DNA from: Metellina segmentata
Taxonomy: Eukaryota; Arthropoda; Arachnida; Araneae; Tetragnathidae
Reading direction: 5' to 3'
Assembly (NCBI GenBank): GCA_947359465.1
Contig: OX375875.1
Span: 13,588,538-13,652,537 of the forward strand
Length of the DNA: 64,000 nucleotides
The translations under genes were made by a program, and so were the position numbers. Below are positions 10,278-20,962 of the stretch, piece by piece. The notes under the pieces are model-generated. The model saw only the letters and a program-made list of their open reading frames with translations, searched no databases and had not been told where the DNA came from. How positions within the stretch are numbered: position 1 is the first letter of the stretch; the number at the start of each line of letters is the position of its first letter.

Positions 10278-12340
10278 ATAATCCGTTAGGTTCAATAAAT
10301 GTTAATTGTGATGAATGAAGTTTATTCAAAGGTTTTTGTTTCTAATTTTTTTAATTTACCACCTTTTACATTTCGTTTGCTAAAAAGCATTAGTATATTG
10401 CTGAGTAGAAACACAGATAATACAAAATTTCCCAACTTCCATAAATATATGTTTTGAATAAATTTTTTTATAATTCATTAATGGCATACTTTTTATAATA
10501 TGCAATATGACGTGTTGTATTTATAGCGTTTGTTTATCTTCGGTTGTCAATCAAGAATATATATACTCAAGTAACACCATTACCTGTAACGACGTGCGAA
10601 ATTAAGTTCATCAATTTCTAGACTTGAATTACTGCAAAAAAGAAAAAAATCATGTTTTAGAGAGAACCGTGATGAAAAACCAAATAGACTATTTATAACA
10701 ATTTTCCAATATGTTACGATGGTTTGATAAAGGACCGTCCAATGAAATAGACGGAGCATGTGTGGTCAACATCACGTTATCTCTCCTAATTGGGGATCAT
10801 GCTGAAAAGCCATCGACCTTCTAATGACATACACTGTCATTACGACATAAAACATTATGACCATCCCCAAATTTTTCAATGAACTCGTCTGGATGACGTG
10901 AAGGGCACGTGATTAAGGGAGAATGGTATTTAACTGCTGCTGGAGAAGGTAAGTAATCAATATTGCACTTACTTTTGCCAGTGATGGGAAAGGCTGCTGA
11001 TCTAAGTGAATTTAATAGAGGGCAGATCGTAATGGCCCAAAGACTCGGAACGAGTATCACCGAAACTGCACGACTGGTAGGTTGTTCCTGATCTGCAGTA
11101 TTCATGCAAAGTGGATAAATGACAGTGACATTAGCAGTAGACGCCGAGGTGTTGGTCGTCCACACGTCATCAAAGAAAAAAGACGTCAGAGACTTTTCCG
11201 CTTGGTAAAGCAAAATCGGAGTCATACAGTGGCTCATCTGACAGCCCAATACAATGCAGGTCCAAGAGCAAGCGTTTAGGAACACACAGTTTAGCGGACA
11301 CTGTTAGGTATGGAACTGTGCAGCAGACGTCCCACTCGCGTTAATAATCCGTTTGGTTCAATAAATATTAGTTGTGATGAATAAAGTTCATTCTAAAGTT
11401 TTTGTTTCTTATTTTTTTTAATTTACCACCTTTTAAATTGCGTTTGCTAAAAAGCTTTAGTATACTGCTAATACAAAATTCCCAACTTCCATAAATATAT
11501 GTTTTGAATAAATTCTATTAATTCATTAATGGCATAATTTATAATAAGCAATATGACATGTTGACTTCATAGCGTTTGTTTATCTTCGGTTGTCAATCAA
11601 GAATATGTATATACACGATTAACGCCCTTACCTGTTACGATGTGCGAAATTAAGTCCATCCATTTCTGGACGTGAATTGTTGTAAAAAAGAAAAAGCTAT
11701 GTTTTAGAGAGAACCGTGACGAAAAATCAAATAGACTGTTTATAACAATTTTCCAATATGTTACGATGGTTTGATAAAGGACCTTCCAATGAAATAGATG
11801 GAGCATGTGTGGTCAACATCACGTTATCTCTCCTAATTGGGGTGTATGCTGAAAAGCCATCGACCTTCTAATGAAATACACTGTCATTGTGACATAAAAC
11901 GTTATGACCATCCCCACATTTTTAAATGAACTCGTCTGGATGACGTGGAGGGCACGTGATTAAGGGAGAATGGTATTTAACTGCTGCTGGAGAAGGTAAG
12001 TAATCATTCTTGCAATTAATTTTGCCAGTGATGGGAAAGGCTGCTGATCTAGACCCGAAACTGCACGATTGGTAGGTTGTTCACGATCTGCTATTGTTAG
12101 TATTCATGCAAAGTGTATAAGTGACAGTGACACCAGCAGTAGACGCCAAGGTGTTGGTCATCCAAGCGTCATCATATAAAAAAGACACCGGAGACTGTCC
12201 CGCTTGGTAAAGCAAAATAGGCCTGAGGCAGTGGCTCAGCTGACAGCCCAATACAATATGAGTCCAAGCGCAAGTGTTTTTAACACACAGTTCAGCGAAC
12301 GCTGTTGGATATGGGATTGTGCAGCTGATATCCCACTCGC
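10278..12340 (+). repeat. ~1.05-kb tandem duplication covering Tc1 flank and 5' half
   Basis: Bases from about 10278 (ATAATCCGTTAGGTTCAATA) to 11340 (CCCACTCGCGT) are repeated from about 11344 (ATAATCCGTTTGGTTCAATA) to 12340 (CCCACTCGCGT). Each unit has about 550 bp of flank and about 500 bp of the Tc1 left half. Small indels separate the copies, so the event is not very recent. Confidence 0.85.
10832..11335 (+). mobile_element. Tc1-like element, duplicated 5' half
   Basis: A left terminal repeat starts CACTGTCATTACGACATAAA after a TA. The transposase N-terminus begins at ATG 10980 ([20 protein letters not shown]) with a helix-turn-helix, breaks at a stop near 11092, and continues as SIHAKWINDSDISSRRRGVG and GRPHVIKEKRRQRLFRLVKQ. 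It stops at the duplication junction, so it lacks the catalytic half and cannot act alone. Confidence 0.8.
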
Positions 12341-12966
12341 GTGCCTCTGTTGACCAAGCGTCATCGTCAACTACGCCTACTTTGGGCCCGGGAACATCGA
12401 GACTGGACCATGGAGGAGTGGAAGAGAGTTGCCTGGTCAGATGAATCCCGATTTCTCATTCATCGCGTCGATGGTCGTGTCAGGGTCCGTCGTCTGCCAG
12501 GCGAATAGTTGAACTCCTCTTGTACAGCAGGTCATACACAGGCTGATGGTGACAGTGTTATGCTTTGGGGGACGTTCTCATGGGTAACTCTGGGACCCGT
12601 AGTTGTGGTAGAACAGACCATGAACGCTGTGAACTATCTGAACATCATTGCGGATCAGTTTCACCCTTACATGGCGTCTGTCTGTTAAATTCCACGTAAT
12701 GTCCTAGCCACCTAACTTGCCATATCTTAATCTGATAGAGCAAATTTGGGGTGTCATGGATCGGCAGCTCAGTGCTCAAACAGTACCATGTCCGAATATC
12801 TCGACTTTACGTGATCACTGCTTGGACATTTGGTACAACCTGTGTCCAGTCATGTACCAAGAACTTGTGGCATCATCTATGGCCAGTCGAGTAGCAGCTG
12901 TTTAGCAGGCCAAAGGAGCCCAACGCGTTATTGAGTAGGTGGTCATAATGTTTAGGCTCTTCAGTG
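11879..12966 (+). mobile_element. Tc1-like transposon, full length but defective
   Basis: It is bounded by TA at 11877-11878 and at 12967-12968. The left end CACTGTCATTGTGACATAAA and the right end (read inverted, CACTGAAGAGCCTAAACA) share CACTG and, further in, the block ACATTATGACCA (here ACGTTATGACCA on the left). Inside, the transposase remnants run VAWSDESRFLIHRVDGRV (first catalytic D), then VMLWGTFSWVTLGPVVV, and end near LNLIEQIWGVMDRQL with the final E of the DD34E set. Stops and indels (for example after RRLPGE) inactivate it. Related flanking DNA without the element lies at 13043-13200. Confidence 0.85.
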
Positions 12967-13042
12967 TAGATCATACATATTAGAGGATCTGCTGTCGTAA
13001 GATATCAGAGGTTAAGGTTACGAGAACTTGATAATCGAAATA

Positions 13043-13200
13043 AAGGAGACAGAGTATGTGTGGTCAAATTCACGTTATCTCTCCTAATTGATGAGCATGT
13101 TGAAAAGCCATAGACCTTCTAATGAAATAGACTATACGTATAAGCGGAGCCGCTATCGTAAGATATCGGAGGTTAAGGTTACGAGAACTTGGGTATTGAC
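13043..13200. repeat. Paralogous empty site of the 11.9-kb Tc1 insertion
   Basis: GTGTGGTCAAATTCACGTTA to CCTTCTAATGAAATA (TA at 13128-13129) matches the left flank of the Tc1. The bases after it (GACTATACGTATAAGCGGAG, then GTAAGATATCGGAGGTTAAG) match the right flank at 12969-13025. The element thus sits in one copy of a short local repeat and is absent from the neighbouring copy. Confidence 0.8.
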
Positions 13201-13309
13201 TTGGACCAATAAAAGCCCAAACTCATAACTTTGATAACCATTGGTTTGACATTATACATGCATTACAGACTAATGTCAAATAATAATATAATGTCCAGGT
13301 ATATCAGGG

Positions 13310-13588
13310 GACCGTTGTAGCCCGGTTAGAAGGGTTACGAGTTCAAATTCAACACCAAAGGTACAAAGGGGGTTGGTGAATCTTAAATCTACCGTGGCCT
13401 CAAATGTCCTCACGTTAGTGTGGTGTGGAAGTTTGGAGAATGAAGTTCCAGCTCCGGTGGTGCCTCGTCATCTCTCCATGGTTCAAAATTACGTGGTTTT
13501 GTCCTCGCAGCTTTCCCTTTGGGACTGATCCCGCTCCGTCGCCTACAGCCCGTTGTGTTACTCCAGTGCGACGATAATTCAAATACAT
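13310..13588 (+). mobile_element. SINE, second head type
   Basis: The head is GTAGCCCGGTTAGAAGGGTT with a weak B box (GAGTTCAAATTC). The body runs AAATCTACCGTGGCCTCAAA, GGAAGTTTGGAGAATGA and CCATGGTTCAAAATTACG. The tail is CAGCCCGTTGTGTTACTCCA then GTGCGACGATAATT. Frames that read through it are not genes. Confidence 0.8.
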
Positions 13589-14584
13589 ACCAGGTATCAG
13601 ATGCAAATATTGTTTCATGGATTTCGTGTACGGTAGAAGTTTCAAAGGCGGTAGAAAACAGAAGTTCAAGTATCAATTATGTACATTTTTATCTCAATAA
13701 GCGGATTAATAAAACTTTTCTTTTCATGATTCAAGATAATAGTTCAAATCAAGTTCGAAATCAATGGTTACAATCCACTTTGTAACGCCTTGTATACTCC
13801 ATTTCTCAAATCCGTATTACGAACCTCGAACGTAAACAGTTTTTCGGATCATAAATTCTACAAATAAATAAAAAATGTTATATTTCGTGGTGTCCTTTGA
13901 AATCTTTTAATTTTGTTTTCTGACTATTTTCTTATTTTTGATCGAAAAGCATGAATCTATGAACAATACAAGCAAATATATCCTTCATGGCTATCATAAG
14001 AATATTTTGAAAAGCAATTCTTATTAAAAATATCTCAATCTATAAATCCGTTGTTTGTAACGAAAATATGCTTTTGAAACTGAACTTGAAACATCATCTG
14101 ACATATTGGTACTATGTGCGTTTATTTGTTCAGGACATTTATACCTTAAGAGATAAGAATAAAACCTACATCTTTCCAACGAGTGCGTTTACTGTCGTAT
14201 TAAATACATACGTCGTAAGAAAGAAGACAGAGGTCCTATTGGGGAATAGATAGAATAATATCTTTTTCGTGTTAATATGATAAAGTAAAAAGACAGAACT
14301 GATTCTGGGTAACGAGTTTTGTATTTGCTGTAGTTTTGGTTTTGGTTGACAAAAGCTGCAACTGTATTTATACTCGACCATCTATAAGCATCTCACCAGC
14401 CAATGTTAGTAGAGTAGAGGAATTCTTGACAAAGAGTGTGGTTATCTATGTATAACCGCAACTAAAATCTAACGTGAGTATGTTTCCTATATTCTACGAA
14501 TAATACTAAGAAAGTTACGCCTATCTCTTTTCATTGTTCTATCTCAATTTTGATTTACCTTTTGGGGATATCTAGTATATACCT
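13589..14584. other. No gene seen
   Basis: AT-rich DNA. Short open frames on both strands have no recognisable motif and no matching exon signals. Confidence 0.4.
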
Positions 14585-14800
14585 TCTATATATATAATTC
14601 TCTTACTTGGCACTCAAAAAAGACGTTATATGTTATCACGTTTTGGCAACACTGTGCGATTGTTCGTTTACCACGAAGCCTCGCGCCTCAATTGAATTTA
14701 TAGCGTTATCGGTTGAAATTTTATTGACAAAAATGTATAGTTGTTGAGCTGTTGTAGCTTATAATAGAAATTAAAGAAAGCCGACAAACGAGTCAATGAA
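14585..14800 (+). mobile_element. Helitron 5'-end fragment
   Basis: It starts TCTATATATATAATTCTCTT, a typical Helitron 5' start. It matches, in inverted orientation, the 5' end of the intact copy at 17286-17937 (shared GTTTTGGCAACACTGT, GAATTTATAGCGTTATCGG, GAGCTGTTG). The homology fades near 14800 and no 3' hairpin with CTAG is found, so it is truncated. Confidence 0.7.
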
Positions 14801-14983
14801 AGCTTAATTGAAAGTGATGCAAGACGTAATGGCATAACTGAAAGCAATTGTAGAAAACGTGCATCCTTAAGTAGAGGTGCTCTCATTTCGTTTGAGGAAA
14901 CGTACATAGAAGTACTGTAATTGATATTGAAGAACACGATCAGCGATTTTCAGTGATAACGAACAAAACATCAATGCTGACGT

Positions 14984-15105
14984 TTACTAATTAACGTTTC
15001 ACTGGAGCAACACAACGGGTTGGTGACGCCGATCCGGTGTAAATCCCCAAGGGCAAAATCCTGAGGACAACACCACTCCCCTCTCCAAAGAAGACGGAAA
15101 GTGAA
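14984..15105 (-). mobile_element. SINE 3' fragment
   Basis: TTAACGTTTCACTGGAGCAA then CACAACGGGTTGGTGACG then ACAACACCACTCCCCTCTCC is the reverse complement of the SINE tail and part of the body. The head is absent. Confidence 0.6.
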
Positions 15106-17285
15106 GATTTCATTTCTGTAACCCAAATGCTCTAAATGCTACATTACAGGGAATATTGTAACATACGTTTGTGACTTTTTTGGCGACGCTTGACTCTTAA
15201 AATAATTAGCGTTGATCAATTAACTATTATATATGTATTTAGAATTAATAATCTTGCATTTTCGTTGGCGACGTCTTGAAATCAAGTGAAGTCACGTCCA
15301 TAATACATATAAGAAACGCGTCACGACACAAAAACACTAACGCCACCCACATTTAGCTTGAACGAAAATGCCTCTCGAATGTAGATTATATTTTTACTTA
15401 TTGTTTCACTTAGCCATTCTCAAACGAGTGATTCTGAAGTTTGTTGTAGAGAAAAGAAACATTATTATAGTCCATGTCAAGTTAACAAAATGGTATTGCA
15501 TTATGAGGGGCATTTTCTACCGAGTTAAAAGAAACGGCGGTAGTGTTTCTGTGGCATATATGCTTCTTGTTGACGCAAAATGGCAGGATTTCTAATATCG
15601 AATGGTTTCAGTGGTATTTTTTGTTCGATACAAAAATAACGATTAGAGAGATTCTTTCAGTTAAAGTTTAATTATTATTTACAGATATAGAAAAGATTAC
15701 ATATTAATGCAAATCGAATCATAATCAAATTAATAACACTTAAATTCTTTCGAAATCGAATCAAGGGTCGAACTTCAACTAATCAACTGACAAAAGCTCC
15801 AAGTGTGGGAGAGGAGGAAAGGCGAATGACGACAAAGACGCTAGCGCCATGTGAGATTAAAATAATTTCCACACGTGTGAGTGTTTGGCTTGTTTTTCGG
15901 AACTTTACCAATAAACTTTTCAAGGAATAAATTCCGAATTCATACATGATAGTTGACTGGTCAACGTCAATTGCATCAAACAGGAAACATTGCCAAAACA
16001 GCGATAAACGATATTTAAGGAAACCCAGATATGTATTATGCAAGTGCATCTGGGTAGCGGAAGTAAATTTGTACCTTTACGTGTTATTTCTTTTCTTACA
16101 TTGAAAATCTCTCTTGTAGAAAATTGGTAAAGTCCTCAAGTTAAATAGCTTATTTTCTCGCATTCGTAGCTTATGTTACTGATTTAAAAAATAAAAACAC
16201 ACAATCAAATTAATTTTTGAGCTTGCTTGATATATTTTTTTTTTCATTTAATACCTGGCAGATTTTCCTGTTATGGCGAATTTGTTTTGCTAACCCATGT
16301 CCAAATTTGTGTTTAAGATAAAGCAGTTTAACAACAAATCTGCGAATGAATAACCATGGATAAACCACAAACGAAATTGACGGTTTAAATCAATGGTATG
16401 CAAATCTCAACCAAGGCAGCTAGCAACTCTACACCACAAAATCTTAAACTTTTAGTATTATTATGGGATTTTAACAATATTGTTTTCATCAATCAAAGGC
16501 ATATATTTGTAGAGAAAACTATCTTTAGCTCTGACGCTTCATTGATTTCTTAGGTTTTTGACAGCACATAATATGTGAACAACTGTTTTCAGTAAATAAC
16601 CATGAAGAGTATAATTAGATCAACATATTCAGAAGAGCACTTTAAGAGCTCATTAAGAAATTACAACTATTTCTATTTATATTTTATCGATACAGACATT
16701 GATGCATTAATTTCACAATTGCATTAAACGCGAAAAGAAGGTCACTTTTCCCTTAGATTTATGTTTATGTTGCGTTTCTTTTTTAACGGTATAGTAAAAA
16801 AAAATAAAAGATATTTTTACGCATATATGCATTAACTATATTGTACGTCATATAAGGCCCAAGAAAATTAGTTGTCGCCGTGGATCAGAGAGTTTTCCGG
16901 TTGCCTTAGGTCCGGCTGCCTGCGAACTGTAGTCGGTGCAGGTTGAATACGACCCTGTATGTAATTCTCTATTCGCTGCCAGTAAAATCCTTCTTTGTGT
17001 ATATCCATTTATTTTATGTTATTTGGAGCAACTTGGTCAAATATGACCATTGCGGTTTTAAACTCAGCTGAACCACCACAAGAAAATTCGGCCTAGGCAA
17101 GTCAGATTTTTAGACACCCCTGGCTTAGATAGTGTGACAACACCGTTTCGTTTTGTCTTCTTTGGTTCGTATTTAGGATGTCATCACTTTTTGGCCTATT
17201 CATCTTCTTTGCATAATTAATTTACACATCGAGTAATATTTATTCTGCTCACTATTTATTGAAAATTAGGAATATTATATACAAA
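15106..17285. other. No gene seen
   Basis: AT-rich DNA without supported exons, terminal repeats or tandem arrays. The short frames at 15368-15595 and 15783-16049 carry no motif I recognise. Confidence 0.4.
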
Positions 17286-17937
17286 CTAGGGGGCTTGCCC
17301 CCTGCTCGCTAACGCTCGCCAACCCCCGGAGGATTGCTTCGCAATCCTCATTGGTTCGCTGCGCGAACCTATGCTCGCTTCGCTCGCCTCAATGAAGACA
17401 TGTGTCCTAGCAGAAGGGATTGTTTACAAAATATGTTACCAAAAAAATGTTTTTCAAATCTAAATTTGCTGTATTACAGAAAAAATATATACAGTATCTC
17501 TAAAATCAGAATTCAAATGAAAACTTTGTGCAAAGTTTGACTCGAAATGTGAGCGTTGCTTTGGAAATTGAATACCCAGCATGTTGTTTGTGTGTACATT
17601 TTCCCAGAACTCAAACGACCCACACTTTTTCATTGAGTTTGTTGCCGAAAGTTGTAGTGCAAGCGTCTTGTTGAACTATAATTGTTGGCCCTGAAAAGGA
17701 CCGTTTTTTAAATGTCCCAGAAAAGATCCTCCGCTTTCTTTGATTTCTATTATAAACTAACTGCAACAGCTCATTAAAATTTCCTTTTTTTTTTTCAATA
17801 AAATTTCATCCGATAACGCTATAAATTCAATCGATGCGCGAGACTTCGCGATAAACAAACAATCGTACAGTGTTGCCAAAACGCGATTACAAATAACGTC
17901 TTTTTCGTGAGCCACGTAAGAGAATTATATATATAGA
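17286..17937 (-). mobile_element. Non-autonomous Helitron, structurally complete (652 bp)
   Basis: On the minus strand it begins with TC at 17937-17936 (TCTATATATATAATTCTCTT) preceded by A. It ends with a GC-rich hairpin (GGGGGCAAGCCCCC) and CTAG at 17289-17286, followed by T. These are the Helitron hallmarks: 5' TC, 3' CTRR after a hairpin, and insertion between A and T without target duplication. Other GC-rich palindromic motifs (GGATTGCTTCGCAATCC, GGTTCGCTGCGCGAACC) lie just inside the 3' end. It has no Rep or helicase coding, so it would need an autonomous partner. Confidence 0.85.
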
Positions 17938-17999
17938 TGTACAGAGATATGAGGTTTAACAACGATACAAAGATCTTATTCAAAAACATCTATAACTAA

Positions 18000-18393
18000 T
18001 GTCTACATTAAAGGCATTCCCGCCAGTCCAAGGGCGTCGTACAGTGGCAGCGCCACCTAGTTCGACTCTAATTGGCCGATATACATTTACATATTAATTT
18101 TCCACATATAGTTCACGATTTCAGCATAAAAAGACTCGTTACGTAGACGCAATGGACTGAACCTTGACTACATTTGTACGAACCGTGCGTATCTGAGTGA
18201 GAGTTGTTGGCGCTGCTCTTTATTTGGCTAAAATGTCTTGGCGAGACAAGACGATGTCATCAGCGTTCCGTGCCACGAACCATTCTTTATGTACTTATAA
18301 AAATAGTACAACTCTTTTGTGAACTTAGAATAATCCAAGTAAATAAACGTAATTACAATCTACTAAAATTTGTATTTTTGGGTAAGCCCCAAC
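18000..18393 (+). mobile_element. Possible solo LTR
   Basis: The stretch runs from TGTCTACATTAAAGGCATTC to a gypsy-like end TTTTGGGTAAGCCCCAACA. It contains TATAAAAA-like and polyadenylation-like AATAAA signals near 18295-18345. The presumed flanks (ACTAA and ATAAA) do not form a perfect 5-bp duplication, and no internal retrotransposon genes are near. An alternative is 5' flank or UTR of the peptide gene that begins at 18.48 kb. Confidence 0.35.
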
Positions 18394-18477
18394 AATAAAA
18401 TTACAGTTTTTCGGCAATGGAAAGCAATATCTGCTTAAAATAAAGAAAGGAAACCTTCATTTGTTATTTTCTTACAG

Positions 18478-18656
18478 GAATATGTTGAAAATTATCTGTC
18501 TCTTTGTTCTTGTTACCGTGATGTCATGCGATATGTATTGCCCACCAAAGGCATGTGATAACAGGCAGTGTGAAGAAGTCAATTGCGGTCCAAATGAAAA
18601 ACTAAAGAAAAACGGAACCGCCTGTGGCTGCTGTCCCTCTTGTGTCAAGCAATTAC
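18478..18656 (+). CDS. Secreted cysteine-rich SIBD/IGFBP-N-like peptide, paralogue 2, coding exon 1
   Basis: The exon follows a 3' splice site (TTTTCTTACAG, ending 18477), so a 5' non-coding exon lies upstream. The start ATG is at 18482 and gives a hydrophobic signal peptide (MLKIICLFVLVTVMSC). The mature part has eight cysteines ending ACGCCPSC, the CGCCxxC core of the IGFBP N-terminal fold. The exon ends CAATTAC before GTAAGT (18657), splitting a codon after its first base. With exon 2 at 24891-25003 it makes about 95 residues with 12 mature cysteines, the size and cysteine count of spider single-IGFBP-domain (SIBD) peptides. Likely secreted into haemolymph. The ligand is unknown; a protease inhibitor of the fungal-protease-inhibitor type is the main alternative. 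A venom role cannot be read from the sequence. Confidence 0.85.
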
Positions 18657-18723
18657 GTAAGTTATTTTTAAATCCTTAAGCAAAATTTTCCTTCTTTGTA
18701 GTGGCTGACTGAACTTCCTTCTC

Positions 18724-19186
18724 GAGCCGCGGTAGCTCAGTCAGTAGAGCGTCGGGCTCGCATGAGAAGGGTTGTGGGTTCTGTCCTCGGCGGAGCCTGC
18801 AATTCTGACGATTGCGAAATCGGCGTTTCGACCTGGCTAAAGACCGTCGTGTTCACTAATGGTGACTGGGGCACGTTAAATAGGTCGTGGTCACAAAGTC
18901 CCCCATGTTCCCATACCAAATCAATACCTCTGGGGGTACCTGATCAGGGGGTTATCGGCCTCTGATTGGCATCTAAATTACGATATGTGTGTGAGTGAAT
19001 GGATGTATGAAAGGGCCCTTCCTGTTAAACGGATGTGTCATGTATGTCGAGCTAAGCCGGACTTCCTCCCAATGGGGCTCAATAACATGGAAGGCGCACC
19101 CCCCTCGCCTCTTGCCGTCTTTGACGGGCCTGTCACTCCTCTGGTCTGTCAGTGTAAGCATAAGAAACAACAACAACCTCCTTCGT
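18724..19186 (+). mobile_element. tRNA-derived SINE, long-body family with (AAC)n tail
   Basis: The head GCCGCGGTAGCTCAGTCAGT with AGAGCG is a clear tRNA A-box arm. The B box is decayed (GTGGGTTCTGTCCTC). The body is about 390 bp and GC-richer than its surroundings (GGTGACTGGGGCACGTTAAA, CAATGGGGCTCAATAACATG). It ends AAGAAACAACAACAACC. TCCTTC flanks both ends, as a probable short target duplication. It is unrelated in body to the other SINE family here. Open frames through it are not genes. Confidence 0.8.
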
Positions 19187-20962
19187 GACTTGACTGTAAT
19201 TACGTTTGAAAACAATGTTTCTGATTTCGTCCAGAACTACATAAAGTACAATTTGGTGAATAGAATTCTAAATGGAAAAAATGAAAAGTTTTGGAATTGT
19301 TTTGAGTTTAATGGTAAATCCGTATTCTCAATCCAATTACAAAGCCGTTACGAGCTTTGCTTAAAATAAGCAAACAATTTTGTCTTTCTTCAAGCTAAAG
19401 TGGACAAAAGCGAAATTCGGTATTTGCTTTTGTCCACTACTCAATGAAATCAAATATTTTACATTTCAAAAAGTCTCATTATTGTTTTTTAAACTTCAAA
19501 ACAGAATATTACAAAAATCGAGGTAGTTTAACTTTGTAAGAAAGAGGTGTAAAACAGTTCACTACTATCTGTCGAGTTTTGAAGGCTTTCCTATCATCCA
19601 TGGTCAATAACTGCTTCTTGCATTGAGTTACGAGGGTCGTTTGATAAGTTTGACACATTTCTAGGAGATGTCGGAACAATTAAATTGATGACTTCACGGC
19701 TGCCAGGTACCACTTTTAAAACTAGTTCTTGTCAGATACCAGTAACATTCGACACTAAGCGTTCTACAGATGTTTGAAGAGTGAGCACTGTAGCAGCTAC
19801 CACAAAAATGGAAATACTAGTAAATGTGTTCCGTGCACTAATAAAACATGTTTTCTCAAAGAAGTGCAGACGGCTTGTTAGATCAAAGAGGATTAACATC
19901 AATATTATGGGGACTGGATTTATATCTAGGTAATTGAGTTGAAACTGGGCAGAGCATGCTCTAAAGAAGAAGTTCTCTCTGGACCACCGTTGAGGTAACG
20001 GCTATTAATAAAAATTCCATGGTATCATTATGTAAGACCTCAGAGTAAAAGTGCAATACATTACTGAGACTATAGGCATTTAAACGAAACTAGTGCACAA
20101 TATCCTGCATGAAAACTTGCAGACAAAAATATGTTTAAGTGATACGTGACGGAATAGTTGACTGCCTTATCCTCCTTTTATTCTACGTGCTTGACCCAAG
20201 GCGACCTTCTCTTTTTCCCCATACTTGAAACATTGGTTCCGTTGGAAGAATTCTATTTATACTTATTGGATGCTATCGCAGTCGTCAATACATGATTTGC
20301 AGTCTTACATAACACCAAATTTCCGACGGCGTGAAAATATTGGAAGTGTCTAGTCCTCGAAGGAGACGGTTGTGAAAAAAAATCGACTCTTCCCCCAAAA
20401 CAATGTTTAACTCACCTTTTCTACCAGACTAATCAAACGACCTTCGTATTTTCTAATCATTTGACGGTTTTAGTCAGAGAACGAAAAGGACGAGAAGTAA
20501 ACAAAACTACGCTGACATTGGTTTTTCGCTTTTTTTCTCCCCGAACAACTTTTATTCCAAAAATTATAGGCTTTTGTGAAAAATAAGTTAGTGAAGGCAA
20601 ACAATCCAAGCATAAAGTTTCTAAACAGATTTATTAGTTAGAAACTTTCTAAAAATCTAGAACTTTCAAAGAAATAAAAATTTTAAAACTCCTATAACAA
20701 ATAGGTGAGTACAAAAGTCGATTGTCTTCGCGATATTGCAATAACAATTCTGTATGTCTTTCGTTTTAAACATACTTTAGTCTGTTTCGGAGAGAAATAA
20801 TCCCCGTTTCGTATTTCTTAGCCTTCAATAAATTAATAAATCCCCTTACCTGAGGTGGGAAAATGAGTTTAGCTTTTGAACCGCAGAGAAAACGTAGCAT
20901 AGGGTAGAGTGAACGAGCGAATCACCTTAACGGGGGCCTTTTTAAAAGTATTGGCGTATAAC

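Noticed and set aside
18729..18800. A functional tRNA gene
   Set aside because: The D-arm looks tRNA-like, but the T-arm is degraded and the sequence continues into a SINE body with an AAC tail.
18995..19369. A 124-codon gene on the plus strand
   Set aside because: It overlaps the SINE body and tail and has no motif.
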